This document shows positions 43,825 to 54,838 of a stretch of 64,000 nt of DNA, piece by piece; position 1 is the first letter of the stretch; every line of letters starts with the position of its first letter. The position numbers and the translations under genes were made by a program. Source of the DNA: Macrostomum hystrix (lineage: Eukaryota; Platyhelminthes; Macrostomidae); contig CATNEN010000003.1 in assembly GCA_950097015.1 (NCBI GenBank), positions 6,660,001-6,724,000 on the forward strand, written 5' to 3'. The notes beneath the pieces were generated by a model. The model made no database searches. It worked only from the letters and a program-made list of their open reading frames with translations, and was not told the DNA's origin.

Positions 43825-44505
43825 ATTGGTTTGAACAGAAACAAAAACCGAAAAGAGGAGTAGTGTTTGTCAGACACATTTTTTTATTTTCCTGACAGTC
43901 AAAAATCGGAAGCCGAGCACAGCTTGGCAAAAAAACGATTTGAGAAAATTTGGACAATGCATTGTTTTATATAAATCGGATCATATTGCATGCGTTGTTG
44001 ATAGGAAAAAACATTCATGAGTGCATGAATTCAGCAATACGAGGGGATAAGAAATGTTACGTCACTGTTGTTGCTTTTCTAATCATCGCAATTTTGTTAA
44101 CGACAAAGTGCTAGTATGGATAAAAAGCATGCAGAAGGGTAAAAATTTACGGTGTAGATATGAAGAATAAATTAAAAATGTATGCATTGAAAGAGCCATA
44201 TAGGCATAATTTACGTTAGAATAAAAGGCAATGCACTTCATTATTAGAGCACAAAATAGTTTTTTAAAATACAAAAAATTACTTTTGCTGCCAAAACGTA
44301 ATAAAAGATAAAAAAAGCAAAACAATGTTATAAATAATTTTACGAAATGCGCCGTGCAAAAATATAAATCAGTTTACAATTCATTTTTGGGTAGTTCAGT
44401 CGGAATGAGTATTGTTTTATGTTCCGTAACAAAAAACACTAAAAATAACAAATTTTAACAAATTAATAACAACCGGATTTTAGAGTTTGACTCTCAAGAG
44501 TCATT
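43825..44505. other. AT-rich spacer between arrays
   Basis: No gene recognised. The missing PXYLP1 5' exon might lie here or further upstream, but no convincing ATG plus donor was identified. Confidence 0.3.
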
Positions 44506-44509
44506 GAGA

Positions 44510-45540
44510 GTGAGTTGGTTGTCTATTGGAGTGAGGTGGTTGTCTATTGGAGTAAGTTGGTTGTCAATTGGAGTAAGGTGGTTGTCAATTGGAGTGAGGT
44601 GGTTGTCCATTGGAGTGAGGTGGTTGTCTATTGGAGTTAGGTGGTTGTTATTGGCGTGAGGTGGTTGTCTATTGGAGTAAGTTGGTTGTCAATTGGAGTA
44701 AGGTGGTTGTCAATTGGAGTGAGGTGGTTGTCTATTGGAGTAAGTTGGTTGTCAATTGGAGTAAGGTGGTTGTCAATTGGAGTGAGGTGGTTGTCCATTG
44801 GAGTGAGGTGGTTGTCTATTGGAGTAAGGTGGTTGTCAATTGGAGTGAGGTGGTTGTCCATTGGAGTGAGGTGGTTGTCTATTGGAGTTAGGTGGTTGTT
44901 ATTGGCGTGAGGTGGTTGTCTATTGGAGTAAGTTGGTTGTCAATTGGAGTAAGGTGGTTGTCAATTGGAGTGAGGTGGTTGTCTATTGGAGTAAGTTGGT
45001 TGTCAATTGGAGTAAGGTGTTTGTCAATTGGAGTGAGGTGGTTGTCCATTGGAGTGAGGTGGTTGTCTATTGGAGTAAGTTGGTTGTCAATTGGAGTAAG
45101 GTGGTTGTCAATTGGAGTGAGGTGGTTGTCCATTGGAGTGAGGTGGTTGTCTATTGGAGTTAGGTGGTTGTTATTGGCGTGAGGTGGTTGTCTATTGGAG
45201 TGAGGTGGTTGTCCATTGGAGTGAGGTGGTTGTCAATTGGAGTGAGGTGGTTGTCAATTGGAGTGAGGTGGTTGTTATTGGCGTGAGGTGGTTGTCCATT
45301 GAAGTGAGGTGGGTGTCTATTGGAATGAGGTGGGTGTGGGTGTAAATTAGAGTGAGGTGGTTGTTAAGTGGCGTGAGGTGGTTGTTAAGTGGCGTGAGGT
45401 GGTTGTCTATTGAAGTTAGTTGGGTGTGTACGAGCGTATCGGAATGAGGTGGGTTTAAATTGGAGTGAGTTGGCAGTCTCTTGAAGTGACGTGCGTTTCT
45501 ATCGGAGTGAGGTGGCTGTCTCGTTGAGTGAGGAGAGTTA
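44510..45540. repeat. 21-bp minisatellite, ~49 copies
   Basis: Same unit family as 41946-42285, with variants tccatt, tcaatt and tctatt after ggttg. A block of about 250 bp is repeated (44630-44880 against 44882-45160), showing multi-unit duplication. Confidence 0.93.
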
Positions 45541-45597
45541 GCCATTAAGAGAGTACACTCAAAACGTAGAAAATAAAAAGCATTAGTCGGTCACTAA

Positions 45598-46140
45598 TCA
45601 AAGAGGCCGATTCGGCACTGATTCAATCAGCGAATCTTGCTCATCGATTGAAACAAGAGGTTCGGTCATAGAGGCGGACAATGCGGCAGGCACTGGTGTG
45701 CTAGAAGCACGGCCAATATTCATCGAATAGTCATCAACAATGACCAGCTTTGATAATGACAGCAAGTCAATGAAAACAGCTTCGTCATCCTCTTTGCAAG
45801 ATTCGCACGTATTAGTTTGACTATTATTAAAATGCCTGTCAGTTGTCACGATCGATGACAATTCAATACTGAGATCGGCTGGAGACATTGCGCGTACCAG
45901 TCGGCTGCTGCTGCTGCTGCTGCTGCTTTTTGTCTCCGCTAATGAGGATGCAGCATCGTCGGGTTGACAAAGTGGAATAGTACAACTTGTTAAACTGTTC
46001 TCCACGATAATGAGGTTATTCATATTTGAATTGGACTGGACTAGGTGAAAGCAACGACATCCGCGAGTCACGTGACGCAGGATTAACCGTTTCAATTGAT
46101 CGCAACTTGGCTCCCAGTTGTTGCATTGCGAGCCAAACAT
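45598..46140 (-). CDS. Unidentified 180-residue protein
   Basis: Frame from ATG 46140 to a stop at 45598. An in-frame stop lies just upstream of the ATG, so the start is credible. The sequence is not repeat-derived: it has a basic N-terminal half (CDQLKRLILRHVTRGCRCFHL), a serine run (eight Ser from a CAG-type repeat) and an acidic C-terminal half (CKEDDEAVFIDLLSLSKLV, SIDEQDSLIESV). No signal peptide or membrane span is seen and no family was recognised. Such composition looks like a real, partly disordered protein or one exon of a larger gene. An acceptor-like tatttcag at ~46173 would allow an upstream exon. It sits as an island between two long minisatellites. Confidence 0.45.
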   Translation of the reverse strand: MFGSQCNNWEPSCDQLKRLILRHVTRGCRCFHLVQSNSNMNNLIIVENSLTSCTIPLCQPDDAASSLAETKSSSSSSSSRLVRAMSPADLSIELSSIVTTDRHFNNSQTNTCESCKEDDEAVFIDLLSLSKLVIVDDYSMNIGRASSTPVPAALSASMTEPLVSIDEQDSLIESVPNRPL

Positions 46141-46239
46141 TGCTTATGAATGCGATCAATGATGACTGCAACTGAAATATTTGATTTAAAGCTGTAACTA
46201 CAAATAACAAATGCTTAACTGTCACTGACTTTGATTACA

Positions 46240-47710
46240 CTCTATACCCTATATTGATTTTGAATACACTCTACCCTAAAATGACTTTGAGTACACTCTG
46301 CCCAATACTGTATTGTTAAGAAGACTGTGTATCCTTTACAAATTTTGAGTACACTCTATACCCGATACTGATTTTGAGTACACTCTACCCGATACTGATT
46401 TTGAGTACACTCTACCCGATACTGATTTTGAGTACACTCTACCCGATACTGATTTTGAGTACACTCTACCCGATACTGATTTTGAGTACACTCTACCCGA
46501 TACTGATTTTGAGTACACTCTACCCGATACTGATTTTGAGTACACTCTACCCGATACTGATTTTGAGTACACTCTACCCGATACTGATTTGAGTACGCTC
46601 TAACCGATACTGATTTTGAGTACACTCTACCCGATACTGATTTTGAGTACACTCTACCCGATACTGATTTTGAGTACACTCTACCCGATACTGATTTTGA
46701 GTACACTCTACCCGATACTGATTTGAGTACGCTCTAACCGATACTGATTTTGAGTACACTCTACCCGATACTGATTTTGAGTACACTCTACCCGATACTG
46801 ATTTTGAGTACCCTCTACCTAAATTCTGATTTTGAGTACCCTCTACCTAATTCTGATTTTGAGTACACTCTACCCGATACTGATTTTGAGTACACTCTAC
46901 CCGATACTGATTTTGAGTACACTCTACCCGATACTGATTTTGAGTACACTCTACCCGATACTGATTTTGAGTACACTCTACCCGATACTGATTTTGAGTA
47001 CACTCTACCCGATACTGATTTTGAGTACACTCTACCCGATACTGATTTTGAGTACACTCTACCCGATACTGATTTTGAGTACACTCTACCCGATACTGAT
47101 TTGAGTACGCTCTAACCGATACTGATTTTGAGTACACTCTACCCGATACTGATTTTGAGTACACTCTACCCGATACTGATTTTGAGTACCCTCTACCTAA
47201 ATTCTGATTTTGAGTACCCTCTACCTAATTCTGATTTTGAGTACACTCTACCCGATACTGATTTTGAGTACACTCTACCCGATACTGATTTTGAGTACAC
47301 TCTACCCGATACTGATTTTGAGTACCCTCTACCTAAATTCTGATTTTGAGTACCCTCTACCTAATTCTGATTTTGAGTACCCTCTACCTAAATTCTGATT
47401 TTGAGTACCCTCTACCTAATTCTGATTTTGAGTACCCTCTACCTAATTCTGATTTTGAGTACACTCTACCCGATACTGATTTGAGTACACTCTACCCGAT
47501 ACTGATTTTGAGTACACTCTACCCGATACTGATTTTGAGTACACTCTACCTAAATTCTGATTTTGAGTACACTCTACCCGATACTGATTTGAGTACACTC
47601 TACCCGATACTGATTTTGAGTACACTCTACCCGATACTGATTTTGAGTACACTCTACCTAAATTCTGATTTTGAGTACACTACCCAATACTGACTTTGAG
47701 TACACTCTAT
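46240..47710. repeat. 27-bp minisatellite, ~51 copies
   Basis: The unit is about 27 bp: TTTTGAGTACACTCTACCCG then atactga. Variants are ACCTAAATTCTG for ACCCGATACTG and a 1-bp shorter TTGAG form. A multi-unit block (46570-46850) recurs at 47090-47230. Frames on both strands are artefacts of the period. Confidence 0.95.
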
Positions 47711-48130
47711 TTTATGTCTAAAACTTGTACCCCCTATACTAAAAACGAGTTACACACTAAAATAATTCTGAAATAGAACAACAGAAGAATAAGAATTAAG
47801 TGGAAGATTTGATACACTTTTTGGAACTGAGGACAAAAATGACAAGCGATCAATAAAGCTTAGAGTTTATTTCAGATCCTTTATTTTTATCTAATAAAAA
47901 CTATTAGAAAACTAGACAAAACAACTTTGAATTTTCTACTAGTGCTGTTGGAAGTAGTAGGACAGAGTGTTAAGCATTAGTAACTAGATAATGTACTAGA
48001 AATGAACACTTTACGCAATTGTTTAAGGACCATTTTGCTATTTTATTTTATCTTAGATAATTATAAATCAATACAGATTTAATCTAGTTTGTTTTAGAAA
48101 CAACTTTGTTATAAAATCAAAGCCGGAAAA
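47711..48130. other. AT-rich spacer between arrays
   Basis: No gene or repeat recognised. Confidence 0.4.
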
Positions 48131-48139
48131 TAAACAATT

Positions 48140-50135
48140 TTATCATCCTTCGGGAAGCTATTTTGCTGCTTTAATATTATCATCCTTCGGGAAGCTATTT
48201 TGCTGCTTTAATATTATCATCCTTTGGGAAGCTATTTTGCTGCTTTAATATTATCATCCTTCGGGAAGCTATTTTGCTGCTTTAATATTATCATCCTTCG
48301 TGAAGCTATTTTGCTGCTTTAATATTATCATCCTTCGGGAAGCTTTTTTGCTGCTTTAATATTATCATCCTTTGGGAAGCTATTTTGCTGCTTTAATATT
48401 ATCATCCTTCGGGAAGCTATTTTGCTGCTTTAATATTATCATCCTTCGGGAAGCTATTTTGCTGCTTTAATATTATCATCCTTCGGGAAGCTATTTTGCT
48501 GCTTTAATATTATCATCCTTCGGGAAGCTATTTTGCTGCTTTAATATTATCATCCTTCGTGAAGCTATTTTGCTGCTTTAATATTATCATCCTTCGTGAA
48601 GCTATTTTGCTGCTTTAATATTATCATCCTTCGGGAAGCTATTTTGCTGCTTTAATATTATCATCCTTTGGGAAGCTATTTTGCTGCTTTAATATTATCA
48701 TCCTTCGGGAAGCTATTTTGCTGCTTTAATATTATCATCCTTCGGGAAGCTATTTTGCTGCTTTAATATTATCATCCTTCGGGAAGCTATTTTGCTGCTT
48801 TAATATTATCATCCTTTGGGAAGCTATTTTGCTGCTTTAATTTTATCATCCTTCGGGAAGCTTTTTTGCTGCTTTAATATTATCATCCTTCGGGAAGCTA
48901 TTTTGCTGCTTTAATATTATCATGCTTCGGGAAGCTATTTTGCTGCTTTAATATTATCATCCTTCGGGAAGCTATTTTGCTGCTTTAATATTATCATCCT
49001 TCGGGAAGCTATTTTGCTGCTTTAATATTATCATCCTTCGGGAAGCTATTTTGCTGCTTTAATATTATCATCCTTCGGGAAGCTATTTTGCTGCTTTAAT
49101 ATTATCATCCTTCGGGAAGCTATTTTGTTGCTTTAATATTATCATCCTTTGGGAAGCTTTTTTGCTGCTTTAATATTATCATCCTTCGGGAAGCTATTTT
49201 GCTGCTTTAATATTATCATCCTTCGGGAAGCCATTTTGCTGCTTTAATATTATCATCCTTCGGGAAGCTTTTTTGCTGCTTTAATATTATCATCCTTCGG
49301 GAAGCTATTTTGCTGCTTTAATATTATCATCCTTCGGGAAGCTTTTTTGCTGCTTTAATATTATCATCCTTCGGGAAGCTATTTTGCTGCTTTAATATTA
49401 TCATCCTTCGGGAAGCTATTTTGCTGCTTTAATATTATCATCCTTCGGGAAGCTATTTTGTTGCTTTAATATTATCATCCTTTGGGAAGCTATTTTGCTG
49501 CTTTAATATTATCATCCTTCGGGAAGCTATATTGCTGCTTTAATATTATCATCCTTCGGGAAGCTTTTTTGCTGCTTTAATATTATCATCCTTCGGGAAG
49601 CTATTTTGCTGCTTTAATATTATCATCCTTCGGGAAGCTTTTTTGCTGCTTTAATATTATCATCCTTCGGGAAGCTATTTTGCTGCTTTAATATTATCAT
49701 CCTTCGGGAAGCTTTTTTGCTGCTTTAATATTATCATCCTTCGGGAAGCTATTTTGCTGCTTTAATATTATCATCCTTCGGGAAGCTATATTGCTGCTTT
49801 AATATTATCATCCTTCGGGAAGCTTTTTTGCTGCTTTAATATTATCATCCTTCGGGAAGCTATTTTGCTGCTTTAATATTATCATCCTTCGGGAAGCTTT
49901 TTTGCTGCTTTAATATTATCATCCTTCGGGAAGCTATTTTGCTGCTTTAATATTATCATCCTTCGGGAAGCTTTTTTGCTGCTTTAATATTATCATCCTT
50001 CGGGAAGCTATTTTGCTGCTTTAATATTATCATCCTTCGGGAAGCTATTTTGCTGCTTTAATATTATCATCCTTCGGGAAGCTATTTTGCTGCTTTAATA
50101 TTATCATCCTTCGGGAAGCTATTTTGCTGCTTTAA
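48140..50135. repeat. 37-bp satellite-like array, ~54 copies
   Basis: The unit is 37 bp: TTCGGGAAGCTATTTTGCTG then ctttaatattatcatcc. Length is essentially invariant over 2 kb. Point variants are TTTGGG or TTCGTG for TTCGGG and CTTTTTTG for CTATTTTG. In the right half (from ~49260) CTTTTTTG and CTATTTTG units largely alternate, a 74-bp higher-order pattern. Confidence 0.96.
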
Positions 50136-50439
50136 TAGCAGAAAAATCCACACAATGTGTAGACAAAAAGCAAACAAACAAATAACAAACAAGCTGAGAA
50201 AAAAATAGATAAATAAATATCACTGGGTTAATAGGGCTGAAGACTGGTTAAACTAGATTATTTTTTGCTGAAACAGCTTTCAAGAAACAAAATAACAGAT
50301 TATTGTCATGTTAAAACTAATATCTAAATTGAAATTCTCTATAAGACTCAGTGTAAATATGGCTGGTTTAAGCTTCATGAAATAATTAAAGTTTGCGTTT
50401 TTTAGTCATAAATCAAAATAAAAAATTTCACATTCATCT

Positions 50440-53113
50440 TCATTTGTAGCGACTGACGAAGCTCTCGTGAAACTCTTTAAACAGCTGCATGACTTTGCCA
50501 AGCTTATCAACTGGTGGCAAAATGGTCATCCTGTGGGAAAGTCAAAATAATTAAATGCGTTTTAAATGACGTCACTAATCATTCGAAAACTCCACAGTTA
50601 ATGTAAAAAACTGTTCTTTTTTACAACGAATCATTATTTGTAGTCCTATTTTCTTCAAATGACGTCACCAATACTAGAATTTTTTTCTGCTAATGACGTC
50701 ACTAATATTATCCGCTCCTAACAAAGACGTCACAAAAAAATTTCATGGTTTCTAAGAATGACGTCAATAATAATTTGATTGCTTTAATGAATGACGTCAC
50801 TAAAAGTTTGATTGCTACCAAGAATGACGTCACAAATAATTTGATTACTTTTATGAATGACGTTACTAATAACGTCACTAATAATTTGGTTGCCTCCACG
50901 AATAACGTAACTAATAATTTGATTGCTTTTATGAATGACGTCACTAATAATTTGATTGCCTCCACGAATGACGTCACTAATAGTTTGATTGCTACCAAGA
51001 ATGACGTCACTAATAATTAGATTGCTACCAAGAATGACGTCACTAATAGTTTGATTGCTACCAAGAATGACGTCACTAATAATTAGATTGCTACCAAGAA
51101 TGACGTCACTAATAATTAGATTGCTACCAAGAATGACGTCACTAATAATTAGATTGCTACCAAGAATGACGTCACTAATAATTTGATTGCTTCCATGAAG
51201 GACGTCACTAATAATTGAATTGCTTCCATGAAGGACGTCACTAATAATTGAATTGCTTCCACGAATCACATCACCAATAAGTTAAGAGTTTCGACAAATG
51301 ACGTCACTGATAAGTATATATTTTCTTACATGTTTCTAAATTCTAAACAAAAAATGCTTTTTTCCTACCAATGACGTCACCAAAGAATTACATTTTCTAC
51401 CAATGACGTCACCAATATTCTGATATTTTCTAACGATGACGTCATAAATCACGCAACATAGTTACCAGGCGACTTCAATATATGCATGTTGCCAACGATC
51501 AGCACTGACTTTTGGTCAATGCCGTCGTAAGTCAAGTGATCAAAAAATGATCCTAAAGAGATTTTAAAACTTGTTATACGCACCTGAAGTGAAAGGTTCC
51601 AGGCCGTTGACCGAAGCCGGAGCCAGGCACAACGCATACGCCCTTCTCCTCCAGCAGGGCGGTGCAGTACATCGCATCCGGCTGCATTCCCTTCGCCTTG
51701 GCCTCACCAATCAGCTTCTGTGGCAGCTCGATGCTGGGAAATGCGTACATCGCACCCTGCACCGGGTTGCAGCGCATACCGGCGATGCTGTTGAACGTCT
51801 CGGTTGCCATCCGTGCCTTCAGCGCCAGATCGCCCAGCACCTGGCTCTTCTCGCGCTCGTGCTGAGCGAATGACGGCTCGTCCGGCTTCGGCGGGTTCAC
51901 GATCACGTCAAGCATGGCCTGGCCCATGACAACGGAGCACAGGCGAGCGCTGAGCTGCTTGTAGAGCATAGCTTGAACATCTGGATCCATGTTCAGCAGC
52001 TCACAGTAGCCACCCCGAAAGCCGCACTCGCCCATGTAGCCTTTGCTGGCCGACATGAACGAGGCGAGCTCCAGCTCTTTGTAGTAGGTGTCGCCCAAAC
52101 TGTGCATTACCTGTATGATCAGGTGCGCATTTTGAGGGTTCATTTCAAGGTCAAGTGTAATTTTTAGCTTAGGGTATTATTCCTCAATGGGTCAAGTTCC
52201 TCAAGATAGTCAAGGTCAGTAAGTCGATGGGTCAAGTTCCTCAAGATAGTCAAGGTCAGCGAGTCAATGGGTCAAGTTCCTCAAGATAGTCAAGGTCAGC
52301 GAGTCAATGGGTCAAGATCCTCAAGATAGTCAAGGTCAGTAAGTCTATGGGTCAAGATCCTCAAGATAGTCAAGGTCAGCGAGTCGATGGGTCAAGATCC
52401 TCAAGATAGTCAAGGTCAGCGAGTCGATGGGTCAAGATCCTGAACTCACCTGCTTAAAGCTGAAGAACTTGGCACCCTCAGCGTAGACATTGTGCTGATA
52501 GACCTCATCAGCCAGAATGAATAGGCTTTTCTCCTTGGCGAATCGGATGACGTCTTCAATCACCTCCTTGCGCAACACCTGCCCAGTGGGATTGCCTGGA
52601 TTGATGACTACAAGAGCTCGAGGCTTGCAACGGGCGGCGCCTTCGTCGTAGGCTCTCCGCAATTCGGCCAAGCTAAGACTCCAGTTATCCGATTCGTCTA
52701 GATAGTAAGGCACTGACTGCAGATTGTACTGAGCAATGCTAGCTGTGTACAATGGATACTGGGGAATTGGGATCATGACGCCAGGCTGGTTGATCCCATC
52801 CTCACCAGTGGCTAGTAGCTCCAGCACTGCTTTCACCGCCTCGCTGGCGCCGCTAGTCAGGAAGATGTCCTCAGGATTGGCCGGGATGCCGTCTCTGAGG
52901 TGAGTCAGTTGGAGCGAGTTTGGACGAAACAATGGGATGACAAGATGGAACTGGGAATTGGAAAGAGTGATTCGTCGCAGGTGGGGTAGTTAAGTAGATA
53001 GATAATAGAAATGATGCTGATAGGCAGAGAAAGGCAGATAAGGAAACACAGACAGAGAAATAGACAGACAGACAGACAAGCAGAGAGGGAAAGACAGAGT
53101 GGGAAATACAGAA

Positions 53114-53154
<41 letters not shown>

Positions 53155-53793
53155 GGAAAATACAGACAGACAGGGAAAAACTGACGGAGAGACAGACAGA
53201 CAGAAAGACAGACAAATACAGACAGACAGAGAGAGAGAGAAAAACAGACAGACAGGAAAATACAGACAGACAGGGAAATAAAGACAGACGGACAGGGAAA
53301 AACAGAGAGACAGTGAGACAGGAAAAGACAAGACAGACAGGGGAAGGCAGGCAAGTCTCAGTGGGCAAGAGATTCAGGGGGCCCACCTGGCTTCTATGTA
53401 CTTGGCGCAGTCCTCTCTAATCACTTGGACACCGCAGGAGGCACTGTAGGAGCCGACGCTGTGACCGCCGCAGTCGTTGAGAATACGCCTAGCTCGCTCC
53501 TTGGCATCGGTGGGATAACGATCCGATTCCAACAGGCTGGGATCAGCTAGCAGGGCCATCACCTGGCGCAGAAACGTGATTGGTTGCTGGCCCATAGCGT
53601 GACAATCGCCAATGTTGCACCTGATAACCTCCGTGAACGGTTTCTTAACGCCGGATTTTAATTCCTTCTCAATCTGAGTAGCCCTGGCCACAATGGGACC
53701 GCGAACAGCGTACTCCAAGCGTTTGATGCAGGGATTCATTGACTCCAGTGTGAGCACGCTTGAGCCACTCTTTTTACCTGACACTTGCTGCAT
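50440..53793 (-). CDS. GPT: ALT-1: alanine aminotransferase, four exons
   Basis: Exons 53387-53793, 52450-52894, 51584-52110 and 50440-50530, all with GT-AG borders and matching phases, total about 489 residues (human GPT 496). Family landmarks occur in order: [60 protein letters not shown], the PLP-lysine motif [30 protein letters not shown] and the last-exon [10 protein letters not shown]. It transfers the amino group of alanine to 2-oxoglutarate, using PLP. No clear mitochondrial targeting peptide is seen, so a cytosolic form is likely. Each intron carries a tandem repeat; the last one carries the CRE array. It shares a near-identical 345-bp tract with ALT-2. Confidence 0.93.
50560..51445. 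repeat. ~33-bp CRE-containing minisatellite in the ALT-1 last intron
   Basis: About 25 units of roughly 33 bp with TGACGTCACTAATAATTTGA and attgctaccaagaa parts. I count about 18 perfect TGACGTCA palindromes (the consensus cAMP response element) plus several one-mismatch versions (GGACGTCA, TGACGTTA). Flanking spacer sequence varies more than the octamer at the two ends of the array (50567, 50659, 50692, 51298, 51370, 51402, 51435), where TGACGTCA persists without the rest of the unit. Confidence 0.92.
52170..52440. repeat. 40-bp minisatellite in an ALT-1 intron
   Basis: Six to seven copies of a 40-bp unit (GGGTCAAGATCCTCAAGATA then gtcaaggtcagcgagtcgat). It fills the intron between exons 2 and 3. 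Confidence 0.93.
53045..53340. repeat. (GACA)n tract in an ALT-1 intron
   Basis: Microsatellite of gacagaca units with interspersed gggaaaa variants, in the intron between exons 1 and 2. Confidence 0.92.
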
Positions 53794-53899
53794 TCTTTCT
53801 GGTCTGTCTTTTTCTGCTTTTGATTAAGACGAAGATCCTTGGTAAATGATTGTTTAAACGTTGACTTAGCACTGAAAATTTATTAGGCGTATAAATTTT

Positions 53900-54470
53900 G
53901 GACATTATTACTAATCAAGTTTGGGATCTAGCGGAAGCATTGTGGCATCTATTTGGATTATAGTCGGGTCTAATGTCATTAGTGTGGGATGAAATAAGAT
54001 TAGTTGTGGGATCAAACGGGATTTGCGTGGGATCGGATTAGTGTGTGAAAATGGTCGGGTTAGTTCAGGGTCTAGTCGGATTAGTGTGGGATTATGGTCG
54101 GATTATTAAATTATATAATCAGATTAATGTCGGATGTGCAGTATGTATCAGATTAGTTTGAGATCTAATCGGATTATTGTAGGATTATGGTCGGATTAGT
54201 GAGATTATGGTCGGATTAGTGTGAGATTGTGGTTGGATTAGTGTGAGATTGTGGTCGGATTAGTGTGAGATTGTGGTCGGATTAGGGTGAGATTGTGGTA
54301 TGAGATTTTGGTTGGATTACTGTGAGATTATGGTCGGATTAGGGTGAGATTGTGGTCGGATTGGTGTGAAATTATGGTCGGATTAGTGTGAGATTGTGGT
54401 TGGATTAGTGTGAGATTGTGGTCGGATTAGTGTGAGATTGTGGTTGGATTAGCATGGGAATCTAATCGGC
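53900..54470. repeat. 22-bp minisatellite between ALT-1 and ALT-2
   Basis: Units of GGATTAGTGTGAGATTGTGG then tc. They are degenerate on the left (gtcggattagtgtggg) and more regular from 54180 to 54450. Confidence 0.9.
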
Positions 54471-54838
54471 TTATAATGGTATCACGAGTACAATTAAGAA
54501 AATTATATCAACTTGTGGATTTCGAATATTCAAAGAATTGTAAAGCCACAAGTAAAAAAAAAGATTGAAAATCAACGAAAAAATTAATTTTATATTGTAG
54601 AATCTTCGAGCACAAAAAAAACAAAAGAAGCTGGGAACACATATTATGCAGTTGATAATTAATTGATTAAGATACTATTCGCGTAAAAGAAAATATTCTA
54701 TAGAGTCAAAATTAAAAATTAAAAAAAATGTTATGTCACGCATACGATAATTTTTTGTCTTACTGTATTCGCAGTGATTTATTGCAAGCTTCTAAAGTCG
54801 CAAAAGTTACACAAGACTGTCAGTTTTCTTGTGTCTCA

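Noticed and set aside
46336-47693. Repetitive frames on both strands in the 27-bp array
   Set aside because: Period divisible by three; frames are open on both strands at once and end wherever a unit loses a base.
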